A stretch of DNA of 64,000 nt from Climacium dendroides (lineage: Eukaryota > Streptophyta > Bryopsida > Hypnales > Climaciaceae), in the NCBI GenBank assembly GCA_950106755.1, contig OX467092.1, positions 26,178,582-26,242,581 of the forward strand, written 5' to 3'. The first letter of the stretch is position 1. Each line of letters begins with the position of its first letter. The position numbers and the translations under genes were made by a program. The notes under the pieces were generated by a model. It saw only the letters and a program-made list of their open reading frames with translations, ran no database searches and was not told the DNA's origin. Below are positions 34,137 through 43,570 of the stretch, in pieces.

Positions 34137-34376
34137 TCAATCAAGTTTTTGGTGTTGTGGCTTCCCAAGGGCCTTGGTAAACACATCAGCCACCATAGCT
34201 TGGGTAGGCACATACTTGAGCTCAATCACCACTTCCTCTACTATGGTGGGCTGCCACTTTGAACTCCATGAAATGGTATCCATTCCAAGCATAAACATGT
34301 AGCCGTTGGTGGATCTCCTATCCACAAATGTCAAATCAGCCCTTGTTGCCACCATGGTATACATCAACCAACCCAT
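34137..34376 (-). pseudogene. B2 RT/RNase H remnant
   Basis: This remnant frame reads LMYTMVATRADLTF joined to VDRRSTNGYMFMLGMDTISW and then to [31 protein letters not shown]. Compared with the full B1 pol, each join marks a deletion. The YVDD motif and the RNase H STTEAEYM and DNQGAIAL motifs are gone. It overlaps the end of the upstream frame in another phase. The same joins occur at 21662-21898, 31292-31528, 55036-55275 and 61310-61549. Confidence 0.85.
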
Positions 34377-36966
34377 TGCTACCTTGTACCTCCTCTTGCA
34401 TGGCCAACTCCCACTTGCTTGAATCTCTCCAACACATCACCTTTCGAAGTGAAGATGGATCTCCAACGAAAGCCACATTGGCTTGTTCTTCATGTTGTGG
34501 GGGGAGAATGTGATTCAGCCACCAATCTCCAAGGGGCTTGCGGGTCCTAGTTGGATAGCGTGGCTCCTCCATGGGCTGATCTTGCTCTTCCAAGGGCTGG
34601 TCTTGTTCTCCCAAGGGCTGATCATGCTCTTGCTCCCTTAGTGAAGTGCTTGGAGAAGGAATTGCTGATCTCTTCACTTGGGGTGTGGCCACCTTCTTCT
34701 TGGGCTCCACCAAGTCTTCATCTTCCCCTCCTTGGTCTTCATCTTCATCTCCTTCATCTTCTATGTGCACTCTTGGAGTTGTGCCCACCTTTTGGACTGG
34801 TCCTCCATTGCTCCCACTTGGGCTCATCTCCAAGAACTTGGGATCAGCACCTTCATCCTCCATGAACGTCACATCTCGACTCTTGATGATAGCCTTGTTC
34901 TCCACACACATCAACCTATAAGCCTTGGTTCCCTCACAATAACCAAGGAAAAGACACTTGATGGCCTTGGCATCCAACTTGGTCCTCTTGGCACTTGGAA
35001 CCAATGCATAGGCAATGCACCCAAAGGTGCGCATGTGAGATACATGGGGCCTAATCCCACTCCAAGCTTCTTGGGGTGTCATGCTTGTCAAGGCTTGGGT
35101 GGGGCACCGGTTCCTTGTATAAACCGCTGTAGACACCGCCTCACCCCAAAGCTCAAACTTCAGCCCTTGGGCATGAATCATGGACCTTGCCATCTCCACA
35201 ATGGTGCGATTGGCACGCTCTGCTACGCCGTTTTGTTGAGGAGTGTAAGGTGCTGATGTATGGTGCTCAATGCCATGGGCCTTCAAGTACTCCTCAAAGG
35301 CCTTGGACACATACTCCCCACCATTATCCGACCGCAGCACCTTCACCTTGCAATCAGATTGGGCCTCCACAAGGGCCTTCCAAGTCTCAAAACGCCCAAA
35401 CACCTCACTCTTGCACTTCAGCATGTACACCCACACCTTGCGGGAGAAATCATCAATAAATGTCAAAAAATACCTTGCTCCTCCTATGCTGGTGGTCTTC
35501 ATTGGTCCGCACACATCGGAATGCACAAGCTCCAATGGCTTGCTGGCCCTTGTTGCCCCATCCTTGGGGAAGGGTTGCCTTGCTTGTTTGCCCTCAATGC
35601 ACCCCTTGCACACCCTAGAACTCCAATCATGCTTGCAAGAAGAGAGGTTCAGCCCCTTCACAATGTGTTGGAGGCTCTTCATGCTCTTCACATTCAAGTG
35701 CCCAAGTCTCCTATGCCAAAGCTCCACAAGGTCTCCATGAGCTGATCCTTGGGCAACACATGCCAAAGAAGAGCCATTCACCTTGGTGAAGTGGAGGCGG
35801 TACAAATTGCCCTCACGAGGGGCTGATGCAATCAAAACTCCACTTGGTGCCCTCACAACACACCCCACCATGTTGAAATGCACTTTCAAACCTCCCAAAC
35901 ACAATTTGCTCACGGAAAGCAAGTTGGCATGCAACTTGGGCACATGGAGTGCCTCATGGATCTGAATCCTTTTGGTCTCCCCCTTCACTTGCACCTCCAC
36001 AAGGATCAGCCCCATGCCAAGGGCCTCCACCACACCATTGTCTCCCAAATAAATCTTCTTCCCCGAAATGGGTTGATAGGTGTGGAAGGCATCACGATGG
36101 CTGGTCATATGTTGAGTGGCCCCCGAATCCACTATCCAAGTAAACATATTGGCCTTCTCCCCTCCTCCATGAGTGGCAAAGGCGAAGTCCTCCTCCTCCT
36201 CCTCTTTGGAGGCTTGGTGTGCACTCTCCTTGCCTTTGCCTTGGCTGCCCTTGCAATGCTTAGCAATGTGGCCTGATTTGCCACACTTGAAGCATGTCCT
36301 TGTCTCCTTGAAGACCTTGGTGTTGACCCCTTTGCCATGTCTAGAGACAAGGGCTGATCCATCTCCTTGGGACTCATTCTCCTTGCGCTTGGTCACCTCA
36401 TGCATCAAGCGGGCCGTGACAAACTCCATGGTCAACTCCTTCATAGGCCTTGTCTCCAATGCGGTGATGAGGAACTCATAAGACGGTGGCAAGCTCTCCA
36501 ACAAGGTCATTACCACATCTCTATCCGTCACGGGTGCCTCCAAACAAGCCAACTCATCCGCAAGGGCCTTGATCTTGTTGACATGATCCAACAAGTCATC
36601 CTCCTCTTGCATCTTGCTAGTGAAGAACTTGCGCCGGAGAAAAAGGATGTTGGAGAGGGTCTTGGTCTCATGGATGTTGCAAAGGGTGGTCCATGCTTGG
36701 GCTGGTCCCTTGCAATGGCGAATGTGTGCAATTTGCCGGTCCACAAGGTTGATGGCAATGAGAGCAAAGGCCTTCTTCTCCTTCCTCTCAAATGCCTTCT
36801 TGGTCTTTGGATCAGCATCTTCACTTGGAGGCTCCTCACTCCCGTCCACCACCTCCCACAAGTCCTTCTCCGCAAGAATCATCTCCATCTTGAACTTCCA
36901 CATGCCAAAGTTCTCCCCATTGAACTTGTCAATGATGCGCACACCTTCTCCTCCACTTGATGCCAT
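34336..36966 (-). CDS. B2 Gag-protease-integrase polyprotein, 876 codons, intact
   Basis: From ATG 36966 the frame is fully open. Gag begins MASSGGEGVRIIDKFNGENF. The zinc knuckle CFKCGKSGHIAKHC is at ~225 and the aspartic protease motif DSGAT at ~279. The integrase has its HH-CC zinc region near 425-465. Its catalytic residues are in HSDVCGPM, RSDNGGEY (~545) and NGVAERANRT (~581). A Gln- and acid-rich linker follows. The frame stops after SKWELAMQEEVQGSNGLVDVYHGGNKG, 16 codons beyond the point where RT should start, because RT is deleted. It could supply particle and integration proteins but cannot make DNA. A near-identical frame lies at 52446-55076. Confidence 0.9.
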   Translation of the reverse strand: MASSGGEGVRIIDKFNGENFGMWKFKMEMILAEKDLWEVVDGSEEPPSEDADPKTKKAFERKEKKAFALIAINLVDRQIAHIRHCKGPAQAWTTLCNIHETKTLSNILFLRRKFFTSKMQEEDDLLDHVNKIKALADELACLEAPVTDRDVVMTLLESLPPSYEFLITALETRPMKELTMEFVTARLMHEVTKRKENESQGDGSALVSRHGKGVNTKVFKETRTCFKCGKSGHIAKHCKGSQGKGKESAHQASKEEEEEDFAFATHGGGEKANMFTWIVDSGATQHMTSHRDAFHTYQPISGKKIYLGDNGVVEALGMGLILVEVQVKGETKRIQIHEALHVPKLHANLLSVSKLCLGGLKVHFNMVGCVVRAPSGVLIASAPREGNLYRLHFTKVNGSSLACVAQGSAHGDLVELWHRRLGHLNVKSMKSLQHIVKGLNLSSCKHDWSSRVCKGCIEGKQARQPFPKDGATRASKPLELVHSDVCGPMKTTSIGGARYFLTFIDDFSRKVWVYMLKCKSEVFGRFETWKALVEAQSDCKVKVLRSDNGGEYVSKAFEEYLKAHGIEHHTSAPYTPQQNGVAERANRTIVEMARSMIHAQGLKFELWGEAVSTAVYTRNRCPTQALTSMTPQEAWSGIRPHVSHMRTFGCIAYALVPSAKRTKLDAKAIKCLFLGYCEGTKAYRLMCVENKAIIKSRDVTFMEDEGADPKFLEMSPSGSNGGPVQKVGTTPRVHIEDEGDEDEDQGGEDEDLVEPKKKVATPQVKRSAIPSPSTSLREQEHDQPLGEQDQPLEEQDQPMEEPRYPTRTRKPLGDWWLNHILPPQHEEQANVAFVGDPSSLRKVMCWRDSSKWELAMQEEVQGSNGLVDVYHGGNKG

Positions 36967-38120
36967 GATGGAGCACCTCCCACTTGTTGGCAGCCCCCCA
37001 AGTGTCTCCTAGAGTTGACAAACTCAATTCAGCCTCCAAACAATCCCTTGGAAGCCAATTGGGCTTAAATGGCACCAATCAGCCCTTGCAAGCACCTCCA
37101 AAGATCCCTCACACCCTAAGAAAGACCCAAGACTCCTAACAAGTGCCTCACCTCCTCTCCACACCATTTCAGACCCTAATGAAGCTCAAAATCACCACAT
37201 GGACATCATGGGCAAATGCTACTTCAAACTAGCAAGCAAACACACAATGGTCCTCACAAATAGGGTTCTCCACACTCCAAGGAGCTCAAGACCTCCAATC
37301 AGCCCTAGATGGAAGCTACTACTCACAATGAGCACCTCAAAAACAACAATGGCCTCCAACAACCCTAGTTGGATCACCAAGCCAACAAAGAACCCCAATT
37401 GACTCCACAATGCTCACAAGGGCACAAATCAGCCCTCTAGGGTTCACAAAAACCCACTAATTGGCTTCACTCACTCACAAGGGCACTAATCAGCCCTCTT
37501 GGGATCACCAAGTCCACTAATTCGCCTCACTCACTCACAAGGGCACAATTCAGCCCTCAATGGATGGCAAACGCCTCAAGCATCCCAAACATGCTTCCAA
37601 GACTTACAATGGACTCTCACTAGATTGCAATAAGCACAATCACACTCAACTATGCACCAAAATGCAAAATCAGCCACAAAGGACTCCCACTAAAGTGCAA
37701 TTGGCACAATCTCACTCCACAATGCACCCAAGTGCACAATCACCCTTAAAAGACTCTCACTAAAGTGCAATTGACACAATCTCACTCCACAATGCACCCA
37801 AGTGCACAATTAGCCTCAAATGGCTCTCAATGCACACTTCTAAGTGCAAACTCAAACTAGGAGCATGCAACCAGCCCTTACTAGGTCTGATTACTACCAT
37901 AAGCAATGTCTCCACCAAAATGTACTCAAAACCTCACAAACCAGCCAATGAGAAAAGAAACAAAACTCCTTTTTTTTTAAAATGCACTCCAAGTTTTTGA
38001 CAATTTACTCACACCATATGGTTTGTAGGTGAAAAATACACACAAGGCTGATTGCTCCTCCAAGCTCCAAGATCTCCTCCAAATGATTTGAACTTCTCCT
38101 TCAAACGCAACTCCAAGTGC
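36967..38120 (-). repeat. B-family copia leader with tandem repeats
   Basis: The untranslated leader of B elements holds ~35-60-bp units ending CTCACTCACAAGGGCACAAA and ~70-bp units carrying AATGCACCCAAGTGCACAAT. A T-rich tract near the primer site completes it. The same leader is found in all B copies with unit-number differences. Short frames in it are not conserved. Confidence 0.75.
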
Positions 38121-38388
38121 GTGGGCCCATAACCTATTGAGATTACAAAGTAATGAATGAAGAAAGGCTTTACTTAGATGGTAGGAGGATACCAAACCCC
38201 ATGAGTGGGTTGAACATAAGGTAGAAGCCTTTGATAGTTATCCACATACATCATGGGATAACTAACCTCAATGGGCTGCCTTTGACTACAAGCAATACCC
38301 AAGAGACTCTAAGTCTAACTAAGAGTCTAATGCTACTCCTAGGGCTGAATGTACATAGTCTACACTAATATGTACATGTTCTTCAACA

Positions 38389-38548
38389 ACAATGTCCACC
38401 AATTTGCCTCACTCACTCTCAAGGGCACAAATCAGCCCTCTTGGGTTCACAATGTCCACCAATTTGCCTCTCTCACTCACTAGGGCACAAATCAGCCCTC
38501 TTGGGTTCACAATGACCACCAATTTGCCTCTCTCTCTTACAAGGGTAC
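38389..38548 (-). repeat. Three 60-bp leader units of the outer B2 element
   Basis: Units beginning ACAATGTCCACCAATTTGCC start at 38389, 38449 and ~38509, the last one cut by the intact A element at 38549. It is part of the leader of the B2 element at 30971-44694. Confidence 0.8.
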
Positions 38549-38820
38549 TGTTGAAGAAAGTGAGTAGATTGGCATAGAATGTTTGTGGGAGCTCTTAGTA
38601 TGGGCTGACCTTAGTTGTGTGTTGTTTGTAGCCAAAGCAATGGGCTATTAGAGAGGGGCAGCCCTCCTAGAGGACCTTTGTCCCATATGGTTAGTCATGG
38701 CACTTAGTAGAAGAGTGGTATAAGAGGGCAGCCCCTAGCATGGGCTTGACACCCCTTTCTCACACATGTTTGTGTTCCCCTTCATTGGAATATATTGGCT
38801 TGGTTTTCTTTCTCTCAATA
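38549..38820 (+). repeat. Family A 5' LTR
   Basis: It runs TGTTGAAGAAAGTGAG to TTTCTCTCAATA. LTR ends are TG...TA with inner CAATA, shared by all copia families here. It is expected to hold the element promoter; GTATAAGAGG near 38718 is the best TATA-like match. Confidence 0.95.
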
Positions 38821-38834
38821 GGTTATGGGCCCAC
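38821..38834 (+). promoter_or_regulatory. Primer binding site, internal initiator tRNA-Met type
   Basis: GGTTATGGGCCCAC is the reverse complement of GTGGGCCCATAACC, the anticodon stem-loop of plant initiator tRNA-Met. It does not match a tRNA 3' end (no TGG at the LTR junction). Drosophila copia is primed by such a tRNA half-molecule. Equivalent sites occur at 3162, 4499, 21011, 27585, 30222, 38121, 44405 and 55652. Confidence 0.85.
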
Positions 38835-39084
38835 TCATGTGAGTTGCTATTGGAGGTGAGATCTCATTGGAAGGTGTGTTGGTGGAGCACTATTGGAGCT
38901 TGGAGCAAGTGGAGTTTGGGGTCGTTTGGAGCATTTCTCTTCACCATTTTGGTGAGGTATTTTCTTGTTTTTGAGTCCATTTGTGCTACTTGAGGGTTGA
39001 TTGTACTTGTTGAGCACTCAAGAGGGTTGATTTGGTGTTTCATAGCCTTATTGGGAGGTAGGGTTTGGCCCTTTCTCCAAAGGG

Positions 39085-39575
39085 GGTGATTTGTGCATTT
39101 GGTACATCAATGGAGTGATTTGGAGCATTTGAGTGTGCATTGGAGAGGTTTGGACTCATTAGGGTCTGATTCGAGTGTATTGGAGCATTTGAGTGCACGT
39201 AGGAGAGTTTTGGACTCATTAGGGTCTGATTTGAGAATATTGGAGCATTTGAGTGCACCTTGGAGAGTTTTTGACTTATTAGGCTCTGAATTGAATAATT
39301 TGGAGCCCTGGAGTGTTCATTGGAGTGACTTGGACCACTTGGGGCCTAAATTGAGTGTTTTGGAGCACTAGAGTGTGCATTGGTGAGATTTGGAGCACTT
39401 GAGTGTGCATTGGAGAGACTTGGACCACTTGGGGTCTGATTTGAGTGTTTTGGAGCACTTAAGTGTGCATTGGAGAGATTTCGGCCATTTGGGGTCTAAA
39501 GTGAGAATATTGGGCCATTAAGGATCTGATTGGAGTGATTTGAGTCACTTAGGCTTCCATTGGAGTGGGAGACCT
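39085..39575 (+). repeat. Tandem repeats in the family A leader
   Basis: Roughly 60-bp units built from phrases such as GGAGCACTTGAGTGTGCATT and GGACCACTTGGGGTCTGATT repeat about eight times before the start codon. Units differ in order and sequence. Similar leaders precede gag at 3442-3630 and 4555-4735. Confidence 0.8.
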
Positions 39576-39580
39576 AAACC

Positions 39581-42500
39581 ATGGCCACTAGTGATGGAGA
39601 TGGCGTGAGGGTCATCGACAAGTTCAATGGAGACAACTTTGGACTATGGAAGTTCAAAATGGAGATGATCTTGGCCGAAAAGGACTTGTGGGAGATTGTA
39701 GAAGGCATGGAGGAGGTACCTACATCTGATGCGGATGTGAAAGTCAAGAAGTCCTATGAGAGAAGGGTCAAGAAGGCCTTCTCCATGATTGCTTGCAATC
39801 TTGTGGATAGGCAACTTGCACATGTGCGAGCATGCAAGGGACCCGCGGAAGCATGGAAGGTGCTTTGCAACATCCATGAGACCAAGAGCTTGTCCAACAT
39901 GCTCTTCATTCGACGCAAATTCTTCACGTGCAAGATGCAAGAGAACGAGGACATGTTGGACCACATCAACAAGGTGAAGGCATTGGCAAACCAACTTGCT
40001 TGTTTGGAGGTTCCTGTCACGGATGGTGACATTGTTATGACTTTGCTTGATAGCTTGCCACCTTCTTATGAGTATCTCATCACGGCGTTGGAGACAAGAC
40101 CTATGGAGGAGCTCACTCTTGACTTCATCACGGCAAGGTTGATGCATGAGGTGTCCAAGAGGAAGGAGAATGAGCCCCAAGAAGGAGGGGCAGCACTCTA
40201 CTCGCGGTATGGCCAAGGGGGGAGCTCACAACCACGCAAGGAGACACGCACATGCTACAATTGTGGTAAGCCCGGCCACCTTGCACGGTTTTGTAGGTTG
40301 CCCAAGAAGGAGAGTGTAAACAAGGCAAGTGTGAAGGAAGTGGAGGAGGACTTTGCATTTGCGGCCAATGAAGGATTTGACAACACCGACATGTTCACAT
40401 GGATTGTTGACTCGGGCGCAACACAACACATGACTTCACATAGGCAAGCATTTCTCACTTATGCTCCCATAAGCAATCGCAAGGTGTACTTGGGGGACAA
40501 CAACCTGGTGGATGCAATTGGCATGGGGTGTATCGTGGTGGAGGTAGAGGTGAAGGGTCAAGTGAGGACCATTCGCATTCAAGATGCGTTGCATGTGCCC
40601 AAGTTGCATGCCAACTTGCTCTCGGTGAGCAAGTTGGTGTCACAAGATTTGAAGGTGCAATTCAACAACAAGGGGTGCGTTTTGGGTGCACCCAATGGAG
40701 AGATGATTGTGACAGCATCAAAAGAGGGCAATTTGTATCATTTGAGGTTCAAGAGCGTGAATGGCACAAGCAAGGCATGTTTGGCGCAAGGTGCACTCCA
40801 CCAACACTCATTGGAGCTATGGCACAAGAGATTGGGCCACCTCAATGAGAAGAGTGTGAAGAGCCTTCAAAGCATGGTGGGAGGCATGCAAGTGGAGAAG
40901 GGCTCTTGCGATTTGAAGTGTGAAGCTTGCATTGAAGGCAAGCAAGCAAGGCAACCATTTCCAAGCGATGGAGGGACAAGAGCAACCAAGGTGTTGGAGA
41001 TTGTGCACTCCGATGTGTGTGGCCCCATGAAGACCACCTCTATGGGTGGTGCAAGGTATTTTTTGACCTTCATTGATGATTTTTCAAGGAAGATATGGGT
41101 GTTCATGCTCAAGTGCAAGAGTGAGGTGTTTGAGAAGTTCAAAGCATGGAAGGCACTTGTGGAAAATGAGTCGGGGCATAAGGTGAAGGTGTTGAGGTCG
41201 GATAATGGTGGGGAATACATGTCCAAGGCCTTGGAGGCTTTTATGAGAGAGCATGGTATTCAACACCAAACTTCAGCCCCTTACACTCCGCAACAAAATG
41301 GTGTGGCGGAGCGTGCTAATCGCACACTAATGGAGATGGCTCGGTCCATGGTCCATGCCCAAGGCCTCACGTATGATCTTTGGGCGGAGGCGGTATCAAA
41401 TGCGGCATACACACGCAATAGGTGCCCTACAAATGCAATAGCTTCGATGACACCACAAGAAGCATGGAGTGGAAAGAGGCCCAACATTGGGCACATGCGC
41501 ATCTTTGGATGCGTTGCATATGCCTTGGATTTGAGTCCCAAACGCTCCAAGCTTGATGTCAAGGGCATCAAGTGTTTACTTATGGGATATTGTGAGGGCT
41601 CCAAGGCGTATAGACTCATGTGTTTGGAGACCAAGAAGATCATCAAGAGTCGCGATGTCTCATTTGTAGAAGACAAGCAAGGGGACACCAATGCTTTGGA
41701 GATATGTCCAAGTGGGAGCAAAGAGGAACCAAAGATTGAGGTGGACAAATCTCCAAGCATGCCCAAGGATGATGAGGACCATGATGAGACACCACCGACA
41801 CCTAAGGAGAAGAGTTGTCTATCTCCGAGCTCTCCACCAATTGAAGACGAGGAGGAAGATGCCTCCAAGGAGCCAAGATATCCTACGAGGGAGAGGAGGC
41901 CGCTTGGAGAATGGTGGAAGAACCACATCTTCCCTCAAGAGCAAGTGGAGCATGTCAATGTGGCGTGTGTAGGAGATCCACGCAACATGGGTGAAGCCAT
42001 GAAAAGCTCGGATGCAAGCAAGTGGGAGCAAGCTATGAAAGAGGAGTATACTTCACTTATGGCCAAAGGTACATGGGAACTTTCTCCTCTTCCTCGTGAT
42101 CGTACAAGTGTGGGATGCAAGTGGGTGTTTTGCACCAAGAGAGATGCATCCGGCAACATTGTGCGTTATAAGGCAAGATTGGTAGCCAAGGGGTATTCAC
42201 AAGTTGAAGGGGTGGACTTTAATGAGACTTTTGCTCCCGTGGCCAAGTTTTGCACCATTCGATGCATGGCGAGTATTGGGGCTACCATGGATTTGGAAAT
42301 GCACCAAATGGATGTCATCACAGCGTTTCTCAATCCTGGGCTTGAAGAAGTGATCTACATGGACCAGCCTAAGGGCTTTGTCCAAGAAGGCCGTGAGTAC
42401 CTCAAGTGCAAGCTCAAGAAGGCCATCTATGGGTTGAGGCAATCCGGAAGAGCATGGTACATGGATGTGGATGCATTGTTTGCAAGGGAGGGCTACAAAA

Positions 42501-43570
42501 GGAGTCATGCAGACCACTCTCTCTACATCAAGCAAACAAGTACGTATTTGGTGATTGTAATTGTGTATGTAGATGACTTGATCATCATGACCAACACAAT
42601 GAGCAAGATGGTGGAAGTGAAGGCCATGTTGAAGAGTCAATATGACATGAGCGACCTTGGTGAGTTACACTATTGTCTTGGAGTGGAGTTCATAAGGAAC
42701 CGGGCGGCCCGCACCATCACCATGAGCCAAGGCAAGTACATTGAGGGCGTGTTGAAGCGATTCAATATGGAGGGATGCAAATCCGTTGGTACACCTCTTG
42801 ATGTAAAGGAGAAGATGCCCAAGCTCACGGATGAAGAGTATGAAGGTGTAAAGGCTGAAATGCAAGATGTGCCTTACAAAGCTGCGGTGGGGAGCTTGAT
42901 GTATGCTATGGTGGCCACAAGACCTGACCTTGCATTTGCCATGAGTGTGGTGAGTCAACACATGGCCAAAAGCGGCCCAAGGCATTGGACAACAGTGAAG
43001 AGGGTCATGCGATACCTCCAAGGAACTTTGGATGCTAAGTTGGTACTTGGCGGCCAGAGCCTAGCATTAGTGGGTTTTTGTGATGCAGATTGGGCCGGAG
43101 ATGCAACGGATAGGAGGTCGACCACAGGCTATGTGTTTATACTTGGAGGTGGTGCCATTTCATGGAATTCAAAGAAACAACCCACCATTGCATTGTCTAC
43201 CACCGAGGCGGAGTACATGGCCATTAGCCAATGCACAAGAGAGGCCATATGGCTAAGGCAACTCATGAGTGATGTGGGATTGGAGCAAGGGAAGAGCACA
43301 TGCATCATGTGTGACAATCAAGGCGCCATTGCCTTGGTGAAGAATCCCATCCATCACTCTCGGAGCAAACACATTGACATACAACACCATTTCATTCGTG
43401 AGAAGGTTGAAGAAGATGTGATTGAGATGAAGTACATTTCCACGGAGCGCATGGTGGCCGATGTGCTTACAAAGGCACTTGGCAAGCCCCGACATGAAGT
43501 TCTTCGCAAGGAGATGGGTTTGACATTGTTTGGCAACAAACAAAGTGGGAGTGTTGAAGAAAGTGAGTAG
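39581..43570 (+). CDS. Family A copia gag-pol polyprotein, 1329 codons
   Basis: One open frame encodes the full Ty1/copia set in the expected order. Gag starts with DKFNGDNFGLWKFKMEMILA; a zinc knuckle CYNCGKPGHLARFC is at ~225 and the protease motif DSGAT at ~277. The integrase zinc region HKRLGH...CEAC is at ~415-450, and the integrase core has HSDVCGPM, RSDNGGEYMS (~539) and NGVAERANRT (~576). Reverse transcriptase has YVDDLIIM at ~996. RNase H has [10 protein letters not shown] (~1166), STTEAEYMA (~1206) and DNQGAIALV. Integrase before RT identifies copia rather than gypsy. The start is the first ATG after the leader repeats, and the frame ends SVEESE inside the 3' LTR, so the polypurine tract is also coding. 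All catalytic residues are present. Confidence 0.97.
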   Translation: MATSDGDGVRVIDKFNGDNFGLWKFKMEMILAEKDLWEIVEGMEEVPTSDADVKVKKSYERRVKKAFSMIACNLVDRQLAHVRACKGPAEAWKVLCNIHETKSLSNMLFIRRKFFTCKMQENEDMLDHINKVKALANQLACLEVPVTDGDIVMTLLDSLPPSYEYLITALETRPMEELTLDFITARLMHEVSKRKENEPQEGGAALYSRYGQGGSSQPRKETRTCYNCGKPGHLARFCRLPKKESVNKASVKEVEEDFAFAANEGFDNTDMFTWIVDSGATQHMTSHRQAFLTYAPISNRKVYLGDNNLVDAIGMGCIVVEVEVKGQVRTIRIQDALHVPKLHANLLSVSKLVSQDLKVQFNNKGCVLGAPNGEMIVTASKEGNLYHLRFKSVNGTSKACLAQGALHQHSLELWHKRLGHLNEKSVKSLQSMVGGMQVEKGSCDLKCEACIEGKQARQPFPSDGGTRATKVLEIVHSDVCGPMKTTSMGGARYFLTFIDDFSRKIWVFMLKCKSEVFEKFKAWKALVENESGHKVKVLRSDNGGEYMSKALEAFMREHGIQHQTSAPYTPQQNGVAERANRTLMEMARSMVHAQGLTYDLWAEAVSNAAYTRNRCPTNAIASMTPQEAWSGKRPNIGHMRIFGCVAYALDLSPKRSKLDVKGIKCLLMGYCEGSKAYRLMCLETKKIIKSRDVSFVEDKQGDTNALEICPSGSKEEPKIEVDKSPSMPKDDEDHDETPPTPKEKSCLSPSSPPIEDEEEDASKEPRYPTRERRPLGEWWKNHIFPQEQVEHVNVACVGDPRNMGEAMKSSDASKWEQAMKEEYTSLMAKGTWELSPLPRDRTSVGCKWVFCTKRDASGNIVRYKARLVAKGYSQVEGVDFNETFAPVAKFCTIRCMASIGATMDLEMHQMDVITAFLNPGLEEVIYMDQPKGFVQEGREYLKCKLKKAIYGLRQSGRAWYMDVDALFAREGYKRSHADHSLYIKQTSTYLVIVIVYVDDLIIMTNTMSKMVEVKAMLKSQYDMSDLGELHYCLGVEFIRNRAARTITMSQGKYIEGVLKRFNMEGCKSVGTPLDVKEKMPKLTDEEYEGVKAEMQDVPYKAAVGSLMYAMVATRPDLAFAMSVVSQHMAKSGPRHWTTVKRVMRYLQGTLDAKLVLGGQSLALVGFCDADWAGDATDRRSTTGYVFILGGGAISWNSKKQPTIALSTTEAEYMAISQCTREAIWLRQLMSDVGLEQGKSTCIMCDNQGAIALVKNPIHHSRSKHIDIQHHFIREKVEEDVIEMKYISTERMVADVLTKALGKPRHEVLRKEMGLTLFGNKQSGSVEESE

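Larger units (their letters stand above)
33819..38388 (-). mobile_element. B2 copia element (minus) with unlike LTRs
   Basis: The 3' LTR at 33819-34094 is a 276-bp B2 LTR. The 5' LTR at 38135-38388 is a 254-bp B1-type LTR lying correctly next to the primer site complement (38121-38134). The flanking 5-mers differ (TTGGT and ACAAT). Reverse transcription normally makes both LTRs from one template, so unlike LTRs point to recombination with a B1 copy. The leader (36967-38120) is full length and includes the tandem repeats typical of B elements. Confidence 0.82.

Noticed and set aside
38389..38548. Short direct repeats resembling a CRISPR array
   Set aside because: The 60-bp units have no unique spacers and belong to a retrotransposon leader in a plant genome.
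38821..38834. Possible tRNA gene because the sequence matches the initiator tRNA-Met anticodon region
   Set aside because: Only the 14-bp primer site matches; no cloverleaf or A/B box surrounds it.
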